Notes: generated by a model from the sequence alone, not told the origin. Shown: positions 10,590 to 22,638, numbered from the stretch's first letter. The stretch: DNA of 64,000 nt from an uncultured Ureaplasma sp. (GCA_947039515.1 CAMQYY010000002.1:37882-101881), one strand, 5' to 3'. Program-made: numbers and translations.

Positions 10590-13500
10590 TTATCTAGGAC
10601 GTTTAAAATCTTCTACTAAACCACTACCAAGCGCATTATTTAATCTAACATCATAAACAATAACTTTTCCTTGATTTACAACCATATTATTAAATGCTTC
10701 TCCTTGAAGAGATGTGTTATTATTAGCAAAATCAACTAATCCTCAAAAGAAAGCTTCATCACTTGAATTTAATAAATTAGGAATAGCTCAGTTAATTCCG
10801 TTTTCTCCAAATGCTTTATTAACATCAGCATTATTGAATTGAGTTAAAACAATTTGAGTATTTTGATCAGTAGGTGATCCAAAAAATTTATTATTAGATG
10901 AAGTAGCTTCTGGATTTAGAATTTGTTTATTTAAAACAACTTCAAAAGCAACATCAGGAATAATATTAACATCCTTGACTTGAATTATTAATTGTGCTTT
11001 TTGTTCCTCAAGAGTTTTAGCATCAAATATAGGCTTTGTGTCAATATTAAAATTTACAACTAATTCATTTATAAACACTTCCAAAGAACTAAAATTATTT
11101 ATTGTTTCAATAGTATTTACTACATTAGTTCTATTTTCATAGTTATATAATGTACCACTATTTTTTACTATACTAGTACCATCATTTGTCACCAATGAAT
11201 TATCAAAAACAGCTTTTGAAACATATGAAGGCAAGTCATTATTGCTTTCGAATTGTAAACCATAAAAACCAGTATAATCAGTAGTAGCATTATTCGTAGT
11301 TTTTATTGCATTGAAATAATTACTATCATTTGTTAATGTTGTATTTGCACCATCAAATTGATTATTAGTTACTGTTGGTGGCGTTTGTCCTTGATATCCA
11401 TATGTGTTTGAATATTTAGTTAAAGCTATAGGATTTTGAACAAAACCAAAATCATTATCTAAATTAGTTCCATAATTTTTAACAATATCAGCATAATCTG
11501 AATCTAATCATATATAAGAAGCCTTAGCATTGTTTAAAGTATTATTACTTAAATAATTTTTATATGGTTCAAATGTATAAGTTTTACTTTCTGCATTTCA
11601 ACCAAGAGCATATTGAATTGTTAAAATGAATTGATATAAAGATTTTATTTCAGAAGAATTTATAATAATCTCACCAGCCTGATTTTTTGTAATATTTTTA
11701 TCATGATCATTAACAGCTATTGTTAAAAGTTGAGAATAATTATTTCAATTTCCATCACTATATAAATTAGAATTATCTGTTATATATTTTTTTAATATAT
11801 ATTGTTTTTGAAAAATATTAGCAATTTGATTATTAATATAATTAGTAGTTTCAGAAGGTGTTGCATTAGCAGTTGGTCTAGTAGTAGCAAGACCTCCGCC
11901 GACATTATCAATTACAAATTTATTAGTTTTTGCATTATAAATTGGAGCTATTTCTTCTTCTATTTTTGAAATGATAATATCATCAGAAATATCAGAACTA
12001 ATTACTGATTTAATTGATTCATTAATTAAACTATTATTAGTTAATATATTTTGATTATAAACTCCATAAAACGGATCTAATTTTTGTTTTTCTAAATTCA
12101 ATCCATCAACATAAGTATTAACTAGAGGATTTACAGCACTAACTAATGCAGAATATTTATGATCATCAAAACTTCAAACATTATCTGTTAACTTATTAAA
12201 ATAACCAATACTATCATAATTACCATTAGTTATATTTCTTGTATATGGTAAAATTCCAGCTATCCCGTTGCTAATAGTTGAATCATTTTCATTGAAAAAG
12301 TTTGGTAACGAATACTTATTTGTATAGCTATCTTGAACAGCATATAATTTTGATTTAATGTTATCATTAACATTTCTTCAAGTTTCCTCCTCTTTTGCAG
12401 CTAAAATAGCAATTGCTAAAGGAGATTCATTAGGCAATAATAATTCAAAAGTTTCAGAATTTCCATCTCTATCAATTTTACTTATTTGTTCTGAGAATAA
12501 AAATACATTACCTGTAGTAGGAAATTCTGGAGGTAAATTTGCTCCTCTTTCAATAATATATTTAACTAATAAACTACTTCTGTTTGTTGAAAAATAAGAA
12601 TTTATTAAATTATTTAAATTAAAGCTTTCAGAAGTTAACCCACTTTTATTAAAACCTTCTCTAGTTTGAACATGTCTTCACTTTAAAGTATTTTTCATTT
12701 CTTCAATAACACCATCAAAACCAATAGTAGGATCAGCAGATGCCATTTTCATTGCTTGGTATCTATCAATACCCATAATATGAACTCCAGCTTCATTTCT
12801 TGATAAAATAAATGGAGAGTCAGCTCCTAAATCAACAGTATCAGAAATATGAGTCATTCCAGTATATTTACCAGTTAATGAAGAAGCAATTTCAGTTGGC
12901 AAAGCAAAAGCACCAGTTCTAGCTGTGTTTGTTAAAAAATTATCCATAATACTTACTGTGCTTATAGCTTCTTGTGTTGTTACATTCGGATCAGTTACAT
13001 TGTATAATACATTATTCATTTTATAACTACCAGCCGAAGCAAAAGGTAAAAATAGATTATCAAAAGATGTTTTTTTAGTTACTAAAAAAGAAGTAGCAGT
13101 ATCATCAGTATATTCACCATTATTATAGGGAATATCAATACTTCCACCAGCACTATTATTTAAAAATTTACCTTCAACTAATTGAGGGACTAAATTTAAA
13201 TATTTTTGAGAAGCATTAACACCATTAACTGTTGAAATACTTGGCTCTTCATAAACTTGTCAAGCATAATTAGGTTCAACAGGAATAGGATTAATTTGTT
13301 CTTTATTGAAATCTTGAATTTTATTAACATCAAATCATTTTGATTCAGAAGATGAGTTCATAGGAGCTTGATGTTTATATAAAGACATTGAAGTTAAATA
13401 AGGCATTTCATTTCTTACATATTCATCAAAAATAAATTCTTTAAAATCAGCTATACCTCTTTCAATATCACCAGCTTCATTACCACTTAAACCTTCAGTT

Positions 13501-14120
13501 CCAAAAACAAAATTATTACTAGTTCCTACTGTTGTTTTACCATTTATATTATTCACATTATTGATTTCTAATTCAGTAGGATTTTTCTTATTACTAGCTG
13601 TTGATAAATATATATAATCTTTTTCAATTAAAGATGTGAATTCATTATTAGCTAATGTAATCATTTGTGATTTTTTTCAATCTTCAACATTACCACCAAA
13701 TGGTGAAAGCAATTCATTTTGAATAAAATAAGGAGCATCAGAACCATTTTTTACATTATATTCCTCTAATTTTGCATCTCATAATTCATCTGTAGAAGTC
13801 GTTCAATCTTCTCATTTTTCCTCAATGTTACTAGCTGTAGAATTAATATTTTTAAATCAAGAATAAATGAATTCATTAGCTAATGAATTCATTCAAGTAT
13901 TCATTCCGCCCACTGTTGATAAAGATTGCTTTGAAATATCTGCTAAATTCTTGTTATTAGAACCACTTGAATAAAAAATATTACCATTACCAGTATTAAC
14001 TTGTTGATCTGTAATTGCACTTGAAACACCTGACCCACAACTAGATAAAAAAAGAATAGATCCTAAAGCAACAGATAAACCAGTAATTCCCAAAGATCAT
14101 TTTTTAATTTTTTTAGTCAT
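10590..14120 (-). CDS. Large surface lipoprotein
   Basis: The frame encodes 1176 residues with many TGA-Trp codons. A basic start (MTKKIKKW) leads into a hydrophobic stretch and the lipobox LFLSSC, so the protein should be a lipid-anchored, surface-exposed lipoprotein cleaved by signal peptidase II. The mature protein is rich in Asn, Ser and Thr and low in Cys, as is typical of mycoplasma surface proteins. I do not recognise a catalytic domain. It looks monocistronic: it is divergent from sufC, with a 110-base AT-rich spacer. Such proteins often serve in adhesion, nutrient capture or antigenic variation, but nothing here decides which. Confidence 0.88.
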
Positions 14121-14230
14121 AAAACCTCATTTTATAAAACATTATAATTATATAATATTTATATAAAATTATGTTAAAATGTATTTTATTAAAAGTAGAA
14201 ATATGTTAGTCACATACACGGAAGAACACA
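14121..14230. promoter_or_regulatory. Divergent intergenic region between the lipoprotein and sufC
   Basis: This 110-base spacer is almost purely A and T and must hold promoters for both genes. On the plus strand TTAAAAT near 14174 could serve as a -10 for sufC. The sufC Shine-Dalgarno is weak (GGAAGAA about 9 bases before ATG). The lipoprotein ATG is preceded on its strand by GAGG. No operator is obvious. Confidence 0.4.
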
Positions 14231-14965
14231 ATGCTTAAAATTGATAAATTATCAGTTAAAGTAGACAATAATAATGAAATTTTAAAAGAAATAGATATAT
14301 CAATTAATGATGGAGATGTTGTTGTTATTTTAGGTCCTAATGGTCATGGTAAGTCAACACTTTTAAAATCAATAATGAATCATTATTCGTTTGAAATATC
14401 TCATGGAAATATTTTCTATAATAATATAAATATTACCAATATGAAAACAAGTGAAATAGCTAAATTAGGTTTTTTTCTATCTTCTCAAAGTCCTATTGAA
14501 ATTAGTGGAATTACTAATATTGATTTTTATAACTCATTACTAAAAGAAAATTCAAATAAAAAAGTTTCAATTTTTGAATCATATAAAAAAATTAATAATT
14601 ATCTTGAAAAAGTTAATTTTGATAAAAATATTTTAAAGAGATATATTAATCAAGGATTTAGTGGTGGAGAAAAAAAGAAAAATGAAATCATGCAAATGTT
14701 ATTATTGGATCCTAAAATAATAATGCTTGATGAAATTGATTCAGGATTAGATGTTGATACTTATGAAATAATTATAGACATTCTTTTAGAAGAAAAAGCA
14801 AAGAAAAAAACAATTATTTTTATTACACATAATATAAAATTAATTGAAAGATTGAAACCTAATAAATTCTTTTTACTTGGTAATGGCAAAATAATTCAAA
14901 CTGGTAATTATGAGACAGCTAATGAAACGCTAAAAAAAGGATTTAATAAATATTTAAATAAATAG
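14231..14965 (+). CDS. sufC: Fe-S cluster assembly ATPase SufC
   Basis: SufC is the ABC-type ATPase of the SufBCD scaffold that builds Fe-S clusters under oxidative or iron stress. It has 244 residues. Walker A is GPNGHGKST (near residue 37), the Q-loop has SSQSPIEISG (a SufC-specific form), the signature is FSGGEKKKNE, Walker B is IIMLDEIDSGLD, and the switch histidine follows in FITHN. The LDEIDSGLDVD stretch is diagnostic for SufC over transporters. It leads a two-gene unit with the sufD-like gene. Confidence 0.93.
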   Translation: MLKIDKLSVKVDNNNEILKEIDISINDGDVVVILGPNGHGKSTLLKSIMNHYSFEISHGNIFYNNINITNMKTSEIAKLGFFLSSQSPIEISGITNIDFYNSLLKENSNKKVSIFESYKKINNYLEKVNFDKNILKRYINQGFSGGEKKKNEIMQMLLLDPKIIMLDEIDSGLDVDTYEIIIDILLEEKAKKKTIIFITHNIKLIERLKPNKFFLLGNGKIIQTGNYETANETLKKGFNKYLNK

Positions 14966-14972
14966 GAATATT

Positions 14973-15572
14973 TTGGAAAAAATAAAAATTGATAGTTTTT
15001 TACTATTAGATAAGAAGAATGATGAAGAATATAATTATTATAATCAAGATGTTGATTTTAATATTTTAGATATTAATAATTTTGTTGATATTTTGAAATT
15101 AGAGATTAATTTATTTTCATCAAATTTAAATTTGAATATTTCTGGGATCAATAATATAAAAAAAAAGATTGATATTTTAATTAATTTTTGCTCAGCTGAC
15201 AATAATGCAAAAATTAACATTAATTACTTGTGTAAAAATCAAAAAACATTAGATATTAAAGTTAATGGTAAAATTATTGAAAATTTTTCAAATAATAAAA
15301 TCCTTTTTTCTCTAAATGGTATTCTTGATGAAGAAAATACTTCAGTTATTATGAAACCAATTTTTGAAGTATATAATAATGAATTAGAGGCTAATCATTC
15401 ATGTAATATAGGAGCAATTAATAAAGATATTTTATGATTTTTAATGTCTAGAAATTTTTCTAAGAAAGAGGCAATAAAAAAAATAATTTGATCTCATTTT
15501 AACTTAGTTTTAAAAAACTTAAGTGAAGATAAAATAAATTATTTTGAAAAAATGATTAGTGAAAAACTCTAA
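14973..15572 (+). CDS. sufD: Short SufD-like protein
   Basis: The product is 199 residues, about half of a normal SufD. The C-terminal part is clear: E-V-Y-N-N-E-L-E-A-N-H-S-C-N-I-G followed by a helix (FLMSRNFSKKEA) corresponds to the SufD/SufB C-terminal motif around the conserved Ala-x-His. The N-terminal half of the beta-helix is reduced. It starts at TTG, 7 bases after the sufC stop, with AGGA in between. It ends 3 bases from the convergent peroxiredoxin gene. It probably partners SufB and SufC in the scaffold, but the assignment rests mainly on the C terminus and context. Confidence 0.75.
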
Positions 15573-15575
15573 TTT

Positions 15576-16172
15576 TTATTTTAAATCATTTGAATTATTT
15601 TTTAAATAATTGCTAACACCTTCTGGTGTAGCTTTCATAGCTTCATTACCTTTTTTTCAATTAGCAGGACAAACATCACCATTTTCATTATGGAAATTTA
15701 AAGCATCAGCCATTCTTAGCATTTCATCAATACTTCTACCTAAAGGTAAATCATTAATAACACTATGTCTTATAATCATATTACTATCAATTAAAAAACT
15801 TGCCCTCAAAGAAATACTTTCATCAAATAAAACATCATATTCTTTTGAAATTTCTTTCTTAATATCAGAAATTAATGGATACTTTATTTGTCCAATTCCC
15901 CCATTATTAACTTCTGTATTTTTTCAAGCCAAATGACAAAATTCATTATCAACTGAACAACCAATAATGTTATAACCTCTTTCATTAAATTCTTTTAATT
16001 TATTATCAAATGCAATTATTTCTGAGGGGCAAACAAATGTGAAATCTTTTGGATAAAAAAACAAAATTAATCCGTTTTTTCCAATGTGTTCAGATAACTT
16101 AGTTTCTTTTATTTCATTATTTCCCATAACTGTTAAAGCAGTAAAATCGAAAGCTTTTTTTGTAACTATCAT
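15576..16172 (-). CDS. ahpC: 2-Cys peroxiredoxin (AhpC/TSA family)
   Basis: This thiol peroxidase reduces hydrogen peroxide and organic peroxides. It has 198 residues. The peroxidatic cysteine is in FTFVCPSE (near residue 48), and the resolving cysteine is in GDVCPANW (near residue 168), so this is a typical 2-Cys enzyme. Its gene sits on the opposite strand between sufCD and sufSUB. Peroxide damages Fe-S clusters, so the placement makes functional sense. No ahpF-type reductase is in the window, so its electron donor is unknown. Confidence 0.92.
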
Positions 16173-16259
16173 AAATATATTCTCCTAAATCTATATTTAT
16201 AACTATAATATTTTTATTAATAATATTTAATATTATTTATTTATTGTATAGGAATTCTA

Positions 16260-17459
16260 ATGTATAAGAGATATTTTCCATGATTTAAAAACAATCCTGA
16301 TTTAGTATATTTTGATAGTGCAGCTACAACTTTAAAAGTTCAAATTGTAATTGATAGAATAAATGAATATTATCTTAATCAATCTTCCAACTCACATAAT
16401 ACAGACTCTAATTTCACTAATAAAGTTAATATTGTTATTGAGGAAGCAAGAAAGAAAACTGCTGATTTTTTTAATGTTGATTATAATGAAATAATTTTTA
16501 CATCAGGTGCTACAGAATCTTTAAATATGATTGCTAGTTCTCTAAGTGAACTTGTTTCAAAGGATGATGAAATCATTTTAACTCATTTAGAGCATGCTTC
16601 AAATCTTCTACCTTGATATAACTTAAAAGATGAACATAATTTAAAAATTAGATTTGTTGATATAGATAAAATTGATTTAAAACCAGAAGATTTTCTTAAA
16701 CATCTAACAAATAGAACTAAAATAGTTTCATTTACTGCAGCTTCAAATGTTCTTGGAAATAAAATTAATGCAAAACCAATAATTGAAGCAATTAGAGAGT
16801 TTAATAAAAATATTTTTATTTGTTTAGATATAGCTCAAGTTATCCAACATTATTCAGTAGATTTAAAAGATTATGATGTTGATTTTGCAGCATTTAGTTG
16901 TCATAAATTATTTGGGCCAACAGGAATTGGTGGAGCTTATATTAAAAAAGAATTAGCCACTAAAATTAAACCTTATAAATTCGGTGGAGGAATGAATTCT
17001 AATATTAAGAAGCAGAAATTTGATTATAAAGATAACTACTCAAAATTTGAGGGTGGAACCCTTAATATGGCCGGAATATATGGTTGATTAGGTTCATTAG
17101 AATTTATTAATGAAATTGGATATAAAAATATTTCTAAATATGAAGATAAATTAATCAATTATGCTATTGAAAAACTTTCAAAAATAGAAAATATAATTAT
17201 CTATAATTTAAAAAATTCAAGGATTATATCCTTCAATATTGAAGGAGTTTTTTGCCAAGATTTAGCAGGTTATTTAGGGACAAAAGGGTTTATAGTAAGA
17301 TCAGGATTTTCATGTGCTAAATTATTAAATAATGTTCTAAATTGTGATGGTGTTGTTAGAATTTCCTTTTCTATTTATAATACAACAGAAGAAATAGATA
17401 AATTATTTGAAGTATTAAAAAAATTTAAAAAAGGAGATGAAATAAATGTCATCTTATAG
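16260..17459 (+). CDS. sufS: Cysteine desulfurase SufS
   Basis: SufS is a PLP enzyme that takes sulfur from cysteine and passes it to SufU. It has 399 residues. An early YFDSAATT motif is typical. The PLP lysine is in FSCHKLFGPTGIGG, and the persulfide-forming cysteine is in RSGFSCAK near the C terminus, as in group II desulfurases. The Shine-Dalgarno AGGA precedes the ATG. The end overlaps sufU by 14 bases, giving a tight sufS-sufU-sufB operon. Confidence 0.95.
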
Positions 17460-17886
17460 CAAAGATTTGTATAAACAAATAATTTTAGAACATTATGATT
17501 TTCCAAATAATAAAGTAGATATATTAGAAAATAAAAACAAATATAAAAGTTATCATAGTAAATCAGAATCATGTATTGATGATTTTGAAATTTTTATAAA
17601 AATAGAAAATGATGTTATTATTGATGTAAAATTTATAGGTGTAGGATGTGCTATTTCAACTTCTTCAACAGATATTTTATGCAGCAATATTTTAAAAAAA
17701 ACATTGATAGAAGCTCAAACTATAATTAATGAATATAAAAAAATGATTGATAATATTGAATATGATAGAGAAATTTTAAATGAAGCTATTGCATTCGAAA
17801 ATATTTATAAACAACAAAATAGAATCAAGTGTGCTTTAGTTGGTTATGATTCAATTACAAATTTAATAAAAGATATGAATAAATAA
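17446..17886 (+). CDS. sufU: Zinc-dependent sulfurtransferase SufU
   Basis: SufU accepts persulfide sulfur from SufS and delivers it to the SufBCD scaffold. It has 146 residues. The three expected cysteines are visible in SESCID, GVGCAIS and IKCALVG, and the Asp of the zinc site is next to the first (C-I-D-D). It overlaps sufS and is followed immediately by sufB (stop TAA 17884-17886, then ATG 17887). Confidence 0.92.
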   Translation: MSSYSKDLYKQIILEHYDFPNNKVDILENKNKYKSYHSKSESCIDDFEIFIKIENDVIIDVKFIGVGCAISTSSTDILCSNILKKTLIEAQTIINEYKKMIDNIEYDREILNEAIAFENIYKQQNRIKCALVGYDSITNLIKDMNK

Positions 17887-19200
17887 ATGCTTAAACCCAA
17901 AAAAGGTATTAATCAAGAAATAATTAAAGAAATTTCTAGCCTAAAACAAGAAGATGAAAAAATGTTATCTATAAGACTAAAAGCTTATAAATCTTTTTTG
18001 TTACAAAAAAATCCAGATTGATGTCAAGAGGATTTAAAAAATATTGATTTTAATGATTTTATTTATTTTAAAAAAAATATTTCTCCAATAAAAGAAAATT
18101 GAAATGATGTTGATAAGGATATTAAAAATATTTTTGAAGAATTAAATGTTATTGAAACTGAAAAAAAATATTTAGATGGAATTAATGCTCAATATGAATC
18201 TGAATCTGTTTATCATTCATTTAATAAGGAATTGGAAGATAAAGAAATTATTTTTTTAGATACTGATACAGCTTATAAAAAACATCCAGAATTATTTTTG
18301 AAATATTTTAATAAACTAGTTCCTTATACTGATAACAAATATGCAGCTTTAAATACATCAGTGTGATCTGGAGGAACTTTTATTTATGTTCCCAAAAATG
18401 TGAAGCTAGACAAACCATTACATTCATATTTTAGATTACAATCAAAAAATATGGGTCAATTCGAAAGAACTTTAATTATTTTAGATGAGAATAGTAGTTT
18501 ACATTATATTGAGGGGTGCACAGCTGAAATTTATGATGATAATAACCTTCATGCAGCAGTTGTTGAAATATATGTTGAAAAGAATGCTGAAATGAAATAT
18601 ACAACTATTCAAAACTGATCAAATAATGTTTTAAATTATGTAACTAAAAGAGCAATTGTTCAAGAAAATGCAAGTATGACTTGAGTTGATGGTAATTTAG
18701 GTTCTAAACATAATATCAAATTTCCAACTTGTATTTTAATGGGTAAAAATTCTAGTGGTAATTGTATTTCAATAGCAAAGGCTAAAGAAAATATTATTCA
18801 AGATACCGGTGCTAAAATGATCCATATTGGTGAAAATACTAAAAGTAGCATCATTTCAAAAACAATTGGATATGAAAATTCTAAAACTTATTTTAGAGGT
18901 TATGTAAATATTAAAAAAAGTGCTAAAAATTCATATTCAAAAATTGTTTGTGATAATTTACTTTTATCATCCAAACTAGAATCATATACATATCCATATG
19001 AAAAAATAGATAATATGTCATCAGTTATTGAACATGAAGCTCAAATTTCAAAAGTATCAGATGAACAATTATTTTTCTTAACAAGCAAAGGTTTCGATGA
19101 TATAAAGGCTGAAAACCTACTTGTTTTAGGATTTATTGATCAATTCAATAAAGAGTTACCGATGGAATATGCTGTTGAACTAAATAGATTAATGAAATAA
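17887..19200 (+). CDS. sufB: Fe-S cluster scaffold protein SufB
   Basis: SufB is the core subunit of the SufBC2D scaffold. The frame gives 437 residues with seven or so TGA-Trp codons. Visible SufB marks are [22 protein letters not shown], the C-terminal KIVCDNLLL (the cysteine proposed as sulfur entry or cluster ligand) and [11 protein letters not shown] (the essential His-Glu). It is the last gene of the sufS-U-B unit. Confidence 0.94.
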
Positions 19201-19273
19201 AAAAAATTAATTGTTTTTTTTTATATTTATGATAATATATAAACATTATATAAAATAAAATAGGAGAAAAATA

Positions 19274-20437
19274 ATGGCTAATGAACAAAATATAAATATG
19301 CCTATTAATAACCAACCAGTTGTTAAAAGTAAAATTGATTTAATTAAGTGTATTGATGAAATAGGTGTTTCATTAAAAACTCAAGAACAAGTGATAATTC
19401 CTTCTTTTGTACCAGGTGGACAACCTACAAGAGATGAATCAACAAGAACAGGTGTATTACCACTTTTATGTTTCGGACCATCTGATCTTAAATCTGATAT
19501 TTCAACTTTAGTTATTGTTAATGAGCACAAACCTGAAAGTATTTCAAATGCTATTAGAACTTATGATTTTGCTGCTGGTGTATTGACTTCAAAAGCACAA
19601 AATGAATTTAAAAAAGTAAGTAGAAAATTAGATGTTTTAAAAAGAAAATCTGCTTCAATCCAAAAAATTAGAGAAAATAGATTTGTTAATCATGCTAAAG
19701 CTTTAGATTTTTTTGCTAAACAACAAAAAAATGATGCTACTAAGTATAATGATGCTCAAAAGAAAATTGCTGCATTAGCTATGAAAGACCCAGCAAAAGC
19801 TGAAATGCAAAAAATGAAATTTGCACAAATTCATGATGTTCAAGCTAAAAAACTATTAAGCGTTGTATCTAATATTGAAAAAAATGATTTAACTAGTCAA
19901 AATGTTTATATTAATGAAATTAGAAAATTTATTTCTGATAATAATGCAAATGCTGAATGAGTAAAAATTGATGTTTCTGATTTACCAAATTTAGTTTCTT
20001 TACCAGAACAACCATTAAATCAAATTCCATTAGTTCTTGTTGATCAAGCTGGTAAAAATTATGCTAGAACTCCTTATTCAACAGTTATTGCTAAAAATAC
20101 TGATGCTAAAATAGCAAATCCAGTATCTATTATTGTTTTAGAAAAATTCAATGATATCAATGATTTAGAATTAAGATCTTTTATGCTTAAAGAATTTGCT
20201 AAGAGAGAAACTGCTACTATTTTAGCAAATAATGAAGCTATCGGAAGACAACAAATTGCTATTGCTCAACAAGCATTAACTGTTGAATTGAGAAAAGCTG
20301 CAGCTTTTAAACAAAATTCAGTTAATTTAGCTGCATTGAATACAAGAGCAACAAATTTTAGTAATGAATTAACTCAAAAAATAGTTTCATTTAGACAAAA
20401 TCATGAACAAAAATGAGCTCAAAAAATCCAAGGATAA
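19274..20437 (+). CDS. Conserved-looking orphan protein, 387 residues
   Basis: I do not recognise this protein. It has 387 residues with two TGA-Trp codons, no signal peptide and no clear membrane segment. Two Ala/Lys/Gln-rich stretches (residues about 110-210 and 295-375) look like long helices or coiled coil, separated by a Leu/Pro-rich segment. A strong Shine-Dalgarno (AGGAG), its own upstream AT-rich promoter region and a strong downstream hairpin suggest a monocistronic, well-expressed gene. A cytoplasmic structural or nucleic-acid-associated role is possible but not shown. Confidence 0.8.
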
Positions 20438-20458
20438 ATCCAATTTATTCTTTTAAAT

Positions 20459-20494
20459 AAAAAAAAGACATATTTCATTTATGTCTTTTTTTTT
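20459..20494 (+). terminator. Rho-independent terminator of the 387-residue orphan
   Basis: Arms AAAAAAGACATA and TATGTCTTTTTT flank a 7-base loop, and the right arm continues into a run of T. It begins 22 bases after the stop. Confidence 0.85.
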
Positions 20495-20585
20495 ATTTAA
20501 AATATCTATTTTTATATATTCATTTACAAGTAATTTCATTCATTTTATATATTTATCATCCATCGCTTTTTTCTATATAAAAAAA

Positions 20586-20619
20586 ATCAAACAAATAATT
20601 TTTTAATTATTTGTTTGAT
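20586..20619 (-). terminator. Terminator of rpsT, overlapping its last codons
   Basis: A 15-base inverted repeat (ATCAAACAAATAATT and its complement) starts inside the final codons of rpsT on the minus strand and is followed by a T run on that strand. Confidence 0.75.
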
Positions 20620-20848
20620 TTAGCAACTTACTATTTCTTGATTTAATTCTATTAGCTTTATTTCTATGAATTCGATTATTTTTAGCACCTTTATCAACTA
20701 GCGAATATATTTTAGTTAAATTTTCTTCTGTTGGATTTACTTTATTTTTTTTAATAGCAGTTCTCATTTCAGAATTTTTAGAATGATTTAGAAAACGCTT
20801 TTTTTCATCTTGATTATGTCTTTTTATATTCGATTGGATATTAGCCAT
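20603..20848 (-). CDS. rpsT: 30S ribosomal protein S20
   Basis: S20 binds 16S rRNA early in 30S assembly. The product has 81 residues, is very basic, and begins MANIQSNIKRHNQDEKKR, which matches the S20 N terminus. The N-x-I-H-R-N-K-A motif near residue 60 is the usual rRNA-binding segment. It is a single gene on the minus strand, with a terminator overlapping its end. Confidence 0.93.
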   Translation of the reverse strand: MANIQSNIKRHNQDEKKRFLNHSKNSEMRTAIKKNKVNPTEENLTKIYSLVDKGAKNNRIHRNKANRIKSRNSKLLNQTNN

Positions 20849-20964
20849 TTTTTTCCTTATTAATTAACAAATAAAATAATAACATATTAAAATAAAAAAT
20901 GATATATATAAAATATTAACTTATATTAATTTGATGAACTTAATAATTTTTTTTGAGGTACTTT

Positions 20965-21678
20965 ATGAATACTGGATCGACAACATTAACTTCCATGATG
21001 CCAATTTTATTTATTGTAATTATTGGTGTAGGTATTTTCTTATATTCAAAAAATAAAAAGAAAAAAAAAGAAGAAGAAACAACCTTTGTTAATAAGAAAA
21101 AAGATACTAAAAATAATGAACCTTGAATAATTACAAAAAAATATTTACAAGATACCAAAGAGATTGGAAAAGAAATAATTGAAATCTATGTAGCTAAGAG
21201 AAAAGATCCACGTGATATCACTAATATGAATAAGGAAGAGAAATTAAATCATGATAAGAAATTAAAGGAATTAAAGCAATTAAAAAAAACTAATATAAAT
21301 GAATATAAAATTAAAATGGATGAAATTAAAAAGGATAAAAAAATTGCATTTCCTGAAGAATATGTAATCTTATTCAAAACAAGAAATGCTAAAACAAAAG
21401 AATTAGACGAACCAAGAGCTATTCAATGTGCAATAGTTTATAACAGAATAGCTAAAAATGATACAAGAAGAGAAGTTGTTTCTACTTTAACTAATTATGA
21501 AGAAGAAATGATTTGAATTGCTCCTATTAAAGAAAAAGATGATATCGCATTAAAAAAACGTAATGATATTAATGAAAAAAATAAGATTAATAGAATGAAG
21601 AAAGAAGAAAAAAAATCCAATTCTAAATTTTATCAAAATCTAAATAAAACAAAAGAAAAAATAAAAAATGTTAAATAA
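20965..21678 (+). CDS. Membrane-anchored basic protein of unknown function
   Basis: The protein has 237 residues. A short N-terminal segment is followed by one membrane helix (residues about 11-27, MPILFIVIIGVGIFLY), then a strongly basic run and a Lys/Glu-rich cytoplasmic domain. I do not recognise the domain. A modest beta-rich core (residues 120-180, with FKTRNAKTKELDEPRAIQC) precedes a charged tail. The stop overlaps the fmt start by 11 bases, so the two are translated as a unit. Confidence 0.82.
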
Positions 21679-22624
21679 AGAATATATTTTACAAAACACA
21701 AGAATTATTTTTTGTGGAACACCATTGATAGCTAGTAGGATTCTTCAAACATTACTAGATTTAAAAGCAAATGTTATTGGATGCATTTCTCAACCAGATA
21801 GAGAATTAGATAGAAAAAAAAAAATTATTTTTTCTGAAACTAAAAAAGTAGCTATTACTAACAATATAAAACTTTTTCAACCTGAAAAAATATCAAACAT
21901 TTATAATGAAATTAATGAATTGAATCCTGATTTAATTATTACATGTGCTTATGGTCAATTTATTCCAGAAAATATTTTAAATATTCCTAAAATAGGAGCT
22001 GTAAATATTCATACGTCACTTCTTCCAGAACTAAGAGGTGGTGCACCAATTCATCATGCCATTGTTAATGACAAAACAAAAACAGGTGTTAGTTTAATGA
22101 AGATGGTTAAAAAAATGGATGCAGGTGATATTTTTTTTCAAAGAGAAGTTGAGATATTCATTAAGGACACTTATGATGACTTATATTTGAAGCTTATGCA
22201 AACATCAGTAGATATGATTAAAGATCACTTATATGATATTATTTCTAAAAATTATGTTTTAATACCTCAAGATGAGAATAAAGTAACTTTTGGTAATAAT
22301 ATTAAATTAGAAGAAACTTTTATAAATTTCAATAAGAACTCGAAAGAAATATATAATTTAATAAGAGGATTATATTCAAAACCTTCTGCTAAAATTAATT
22401 TTAACAACTCAATAATAAAAATATTAGAATCAGAGATTTCAAACTTTAAATCAAATATAAAACCTGGAACGATTTCGAAAATTGATAAAACAGGAATTTA
22501 TATAACTACAAAAGATTATGATATTTGTTTTAAAAAAATTCAATTACCATCTAAAAAACCGATATGTGTTTCAGATTTTATTAATGGAAATATTTTCTTT
22601 AAAATTAATGATTATCTAAATTAA
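21668..22624 (+). CDS. fmt: Methionyl-tRNA formyltransferase
   Basis: Fmt formylates initiator Met-tRNA using 10-formyl-tetrahydrofolate. It has 318 residues. The N-terminal IIFCGTP and ISQPD motifs, the folate-site sequence [20 protein letters not shown] (catalytic Asn-x-His) and [10 protein letters not shown] are all present. A C-terminal OB-type domain follows. It starts inside the upstream gene's last codons and is followed 14 bases later by lepA with a GGAG Shine-Dalgarno. Confidence 0.94.
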   Translation: MLNKEYILQNTRIIFCGTPLIASRILQTLLDLKANVIGCISQPDRELDRKKKIIFSETKKVAITNNIKLFQPEKISNIYNEINELNPDLIITCAYGQFIPENILNIPKIGAVNIHTSLLPELRGGAPIHHAIVNDKTKTGVSLMKMVKKMDAGDIFFQREVEIFIKDTYDDLYLKLMQTSVDMIKDHLYDIISKNYVLIPQDENKVTFGNNIKLEETFINFNKNSKEIYNLIRGLYSKPSAKINFNNSIIKILESEISNFKSNIKPGTISKIDKTGIYITTKDYDICFKKIQLPSKKPICVSDFINGNIFFKINDYLN

Positions 22625-22638
22625 GGAGAATTATCAAT

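Noticed and set aside
12358..12597. Plus-strand frame inside the lipoprotein gene
   Set aside because: The lipoprotein frame on the minus strand is continuous over 1176 codons; this is a shadow.
15610..15936. Plus-strand frame of 108 codons after the sufD-like gene
   Set aside because: It is antisense to the peroxiredoxin gene, which has both catalytic cysteines.
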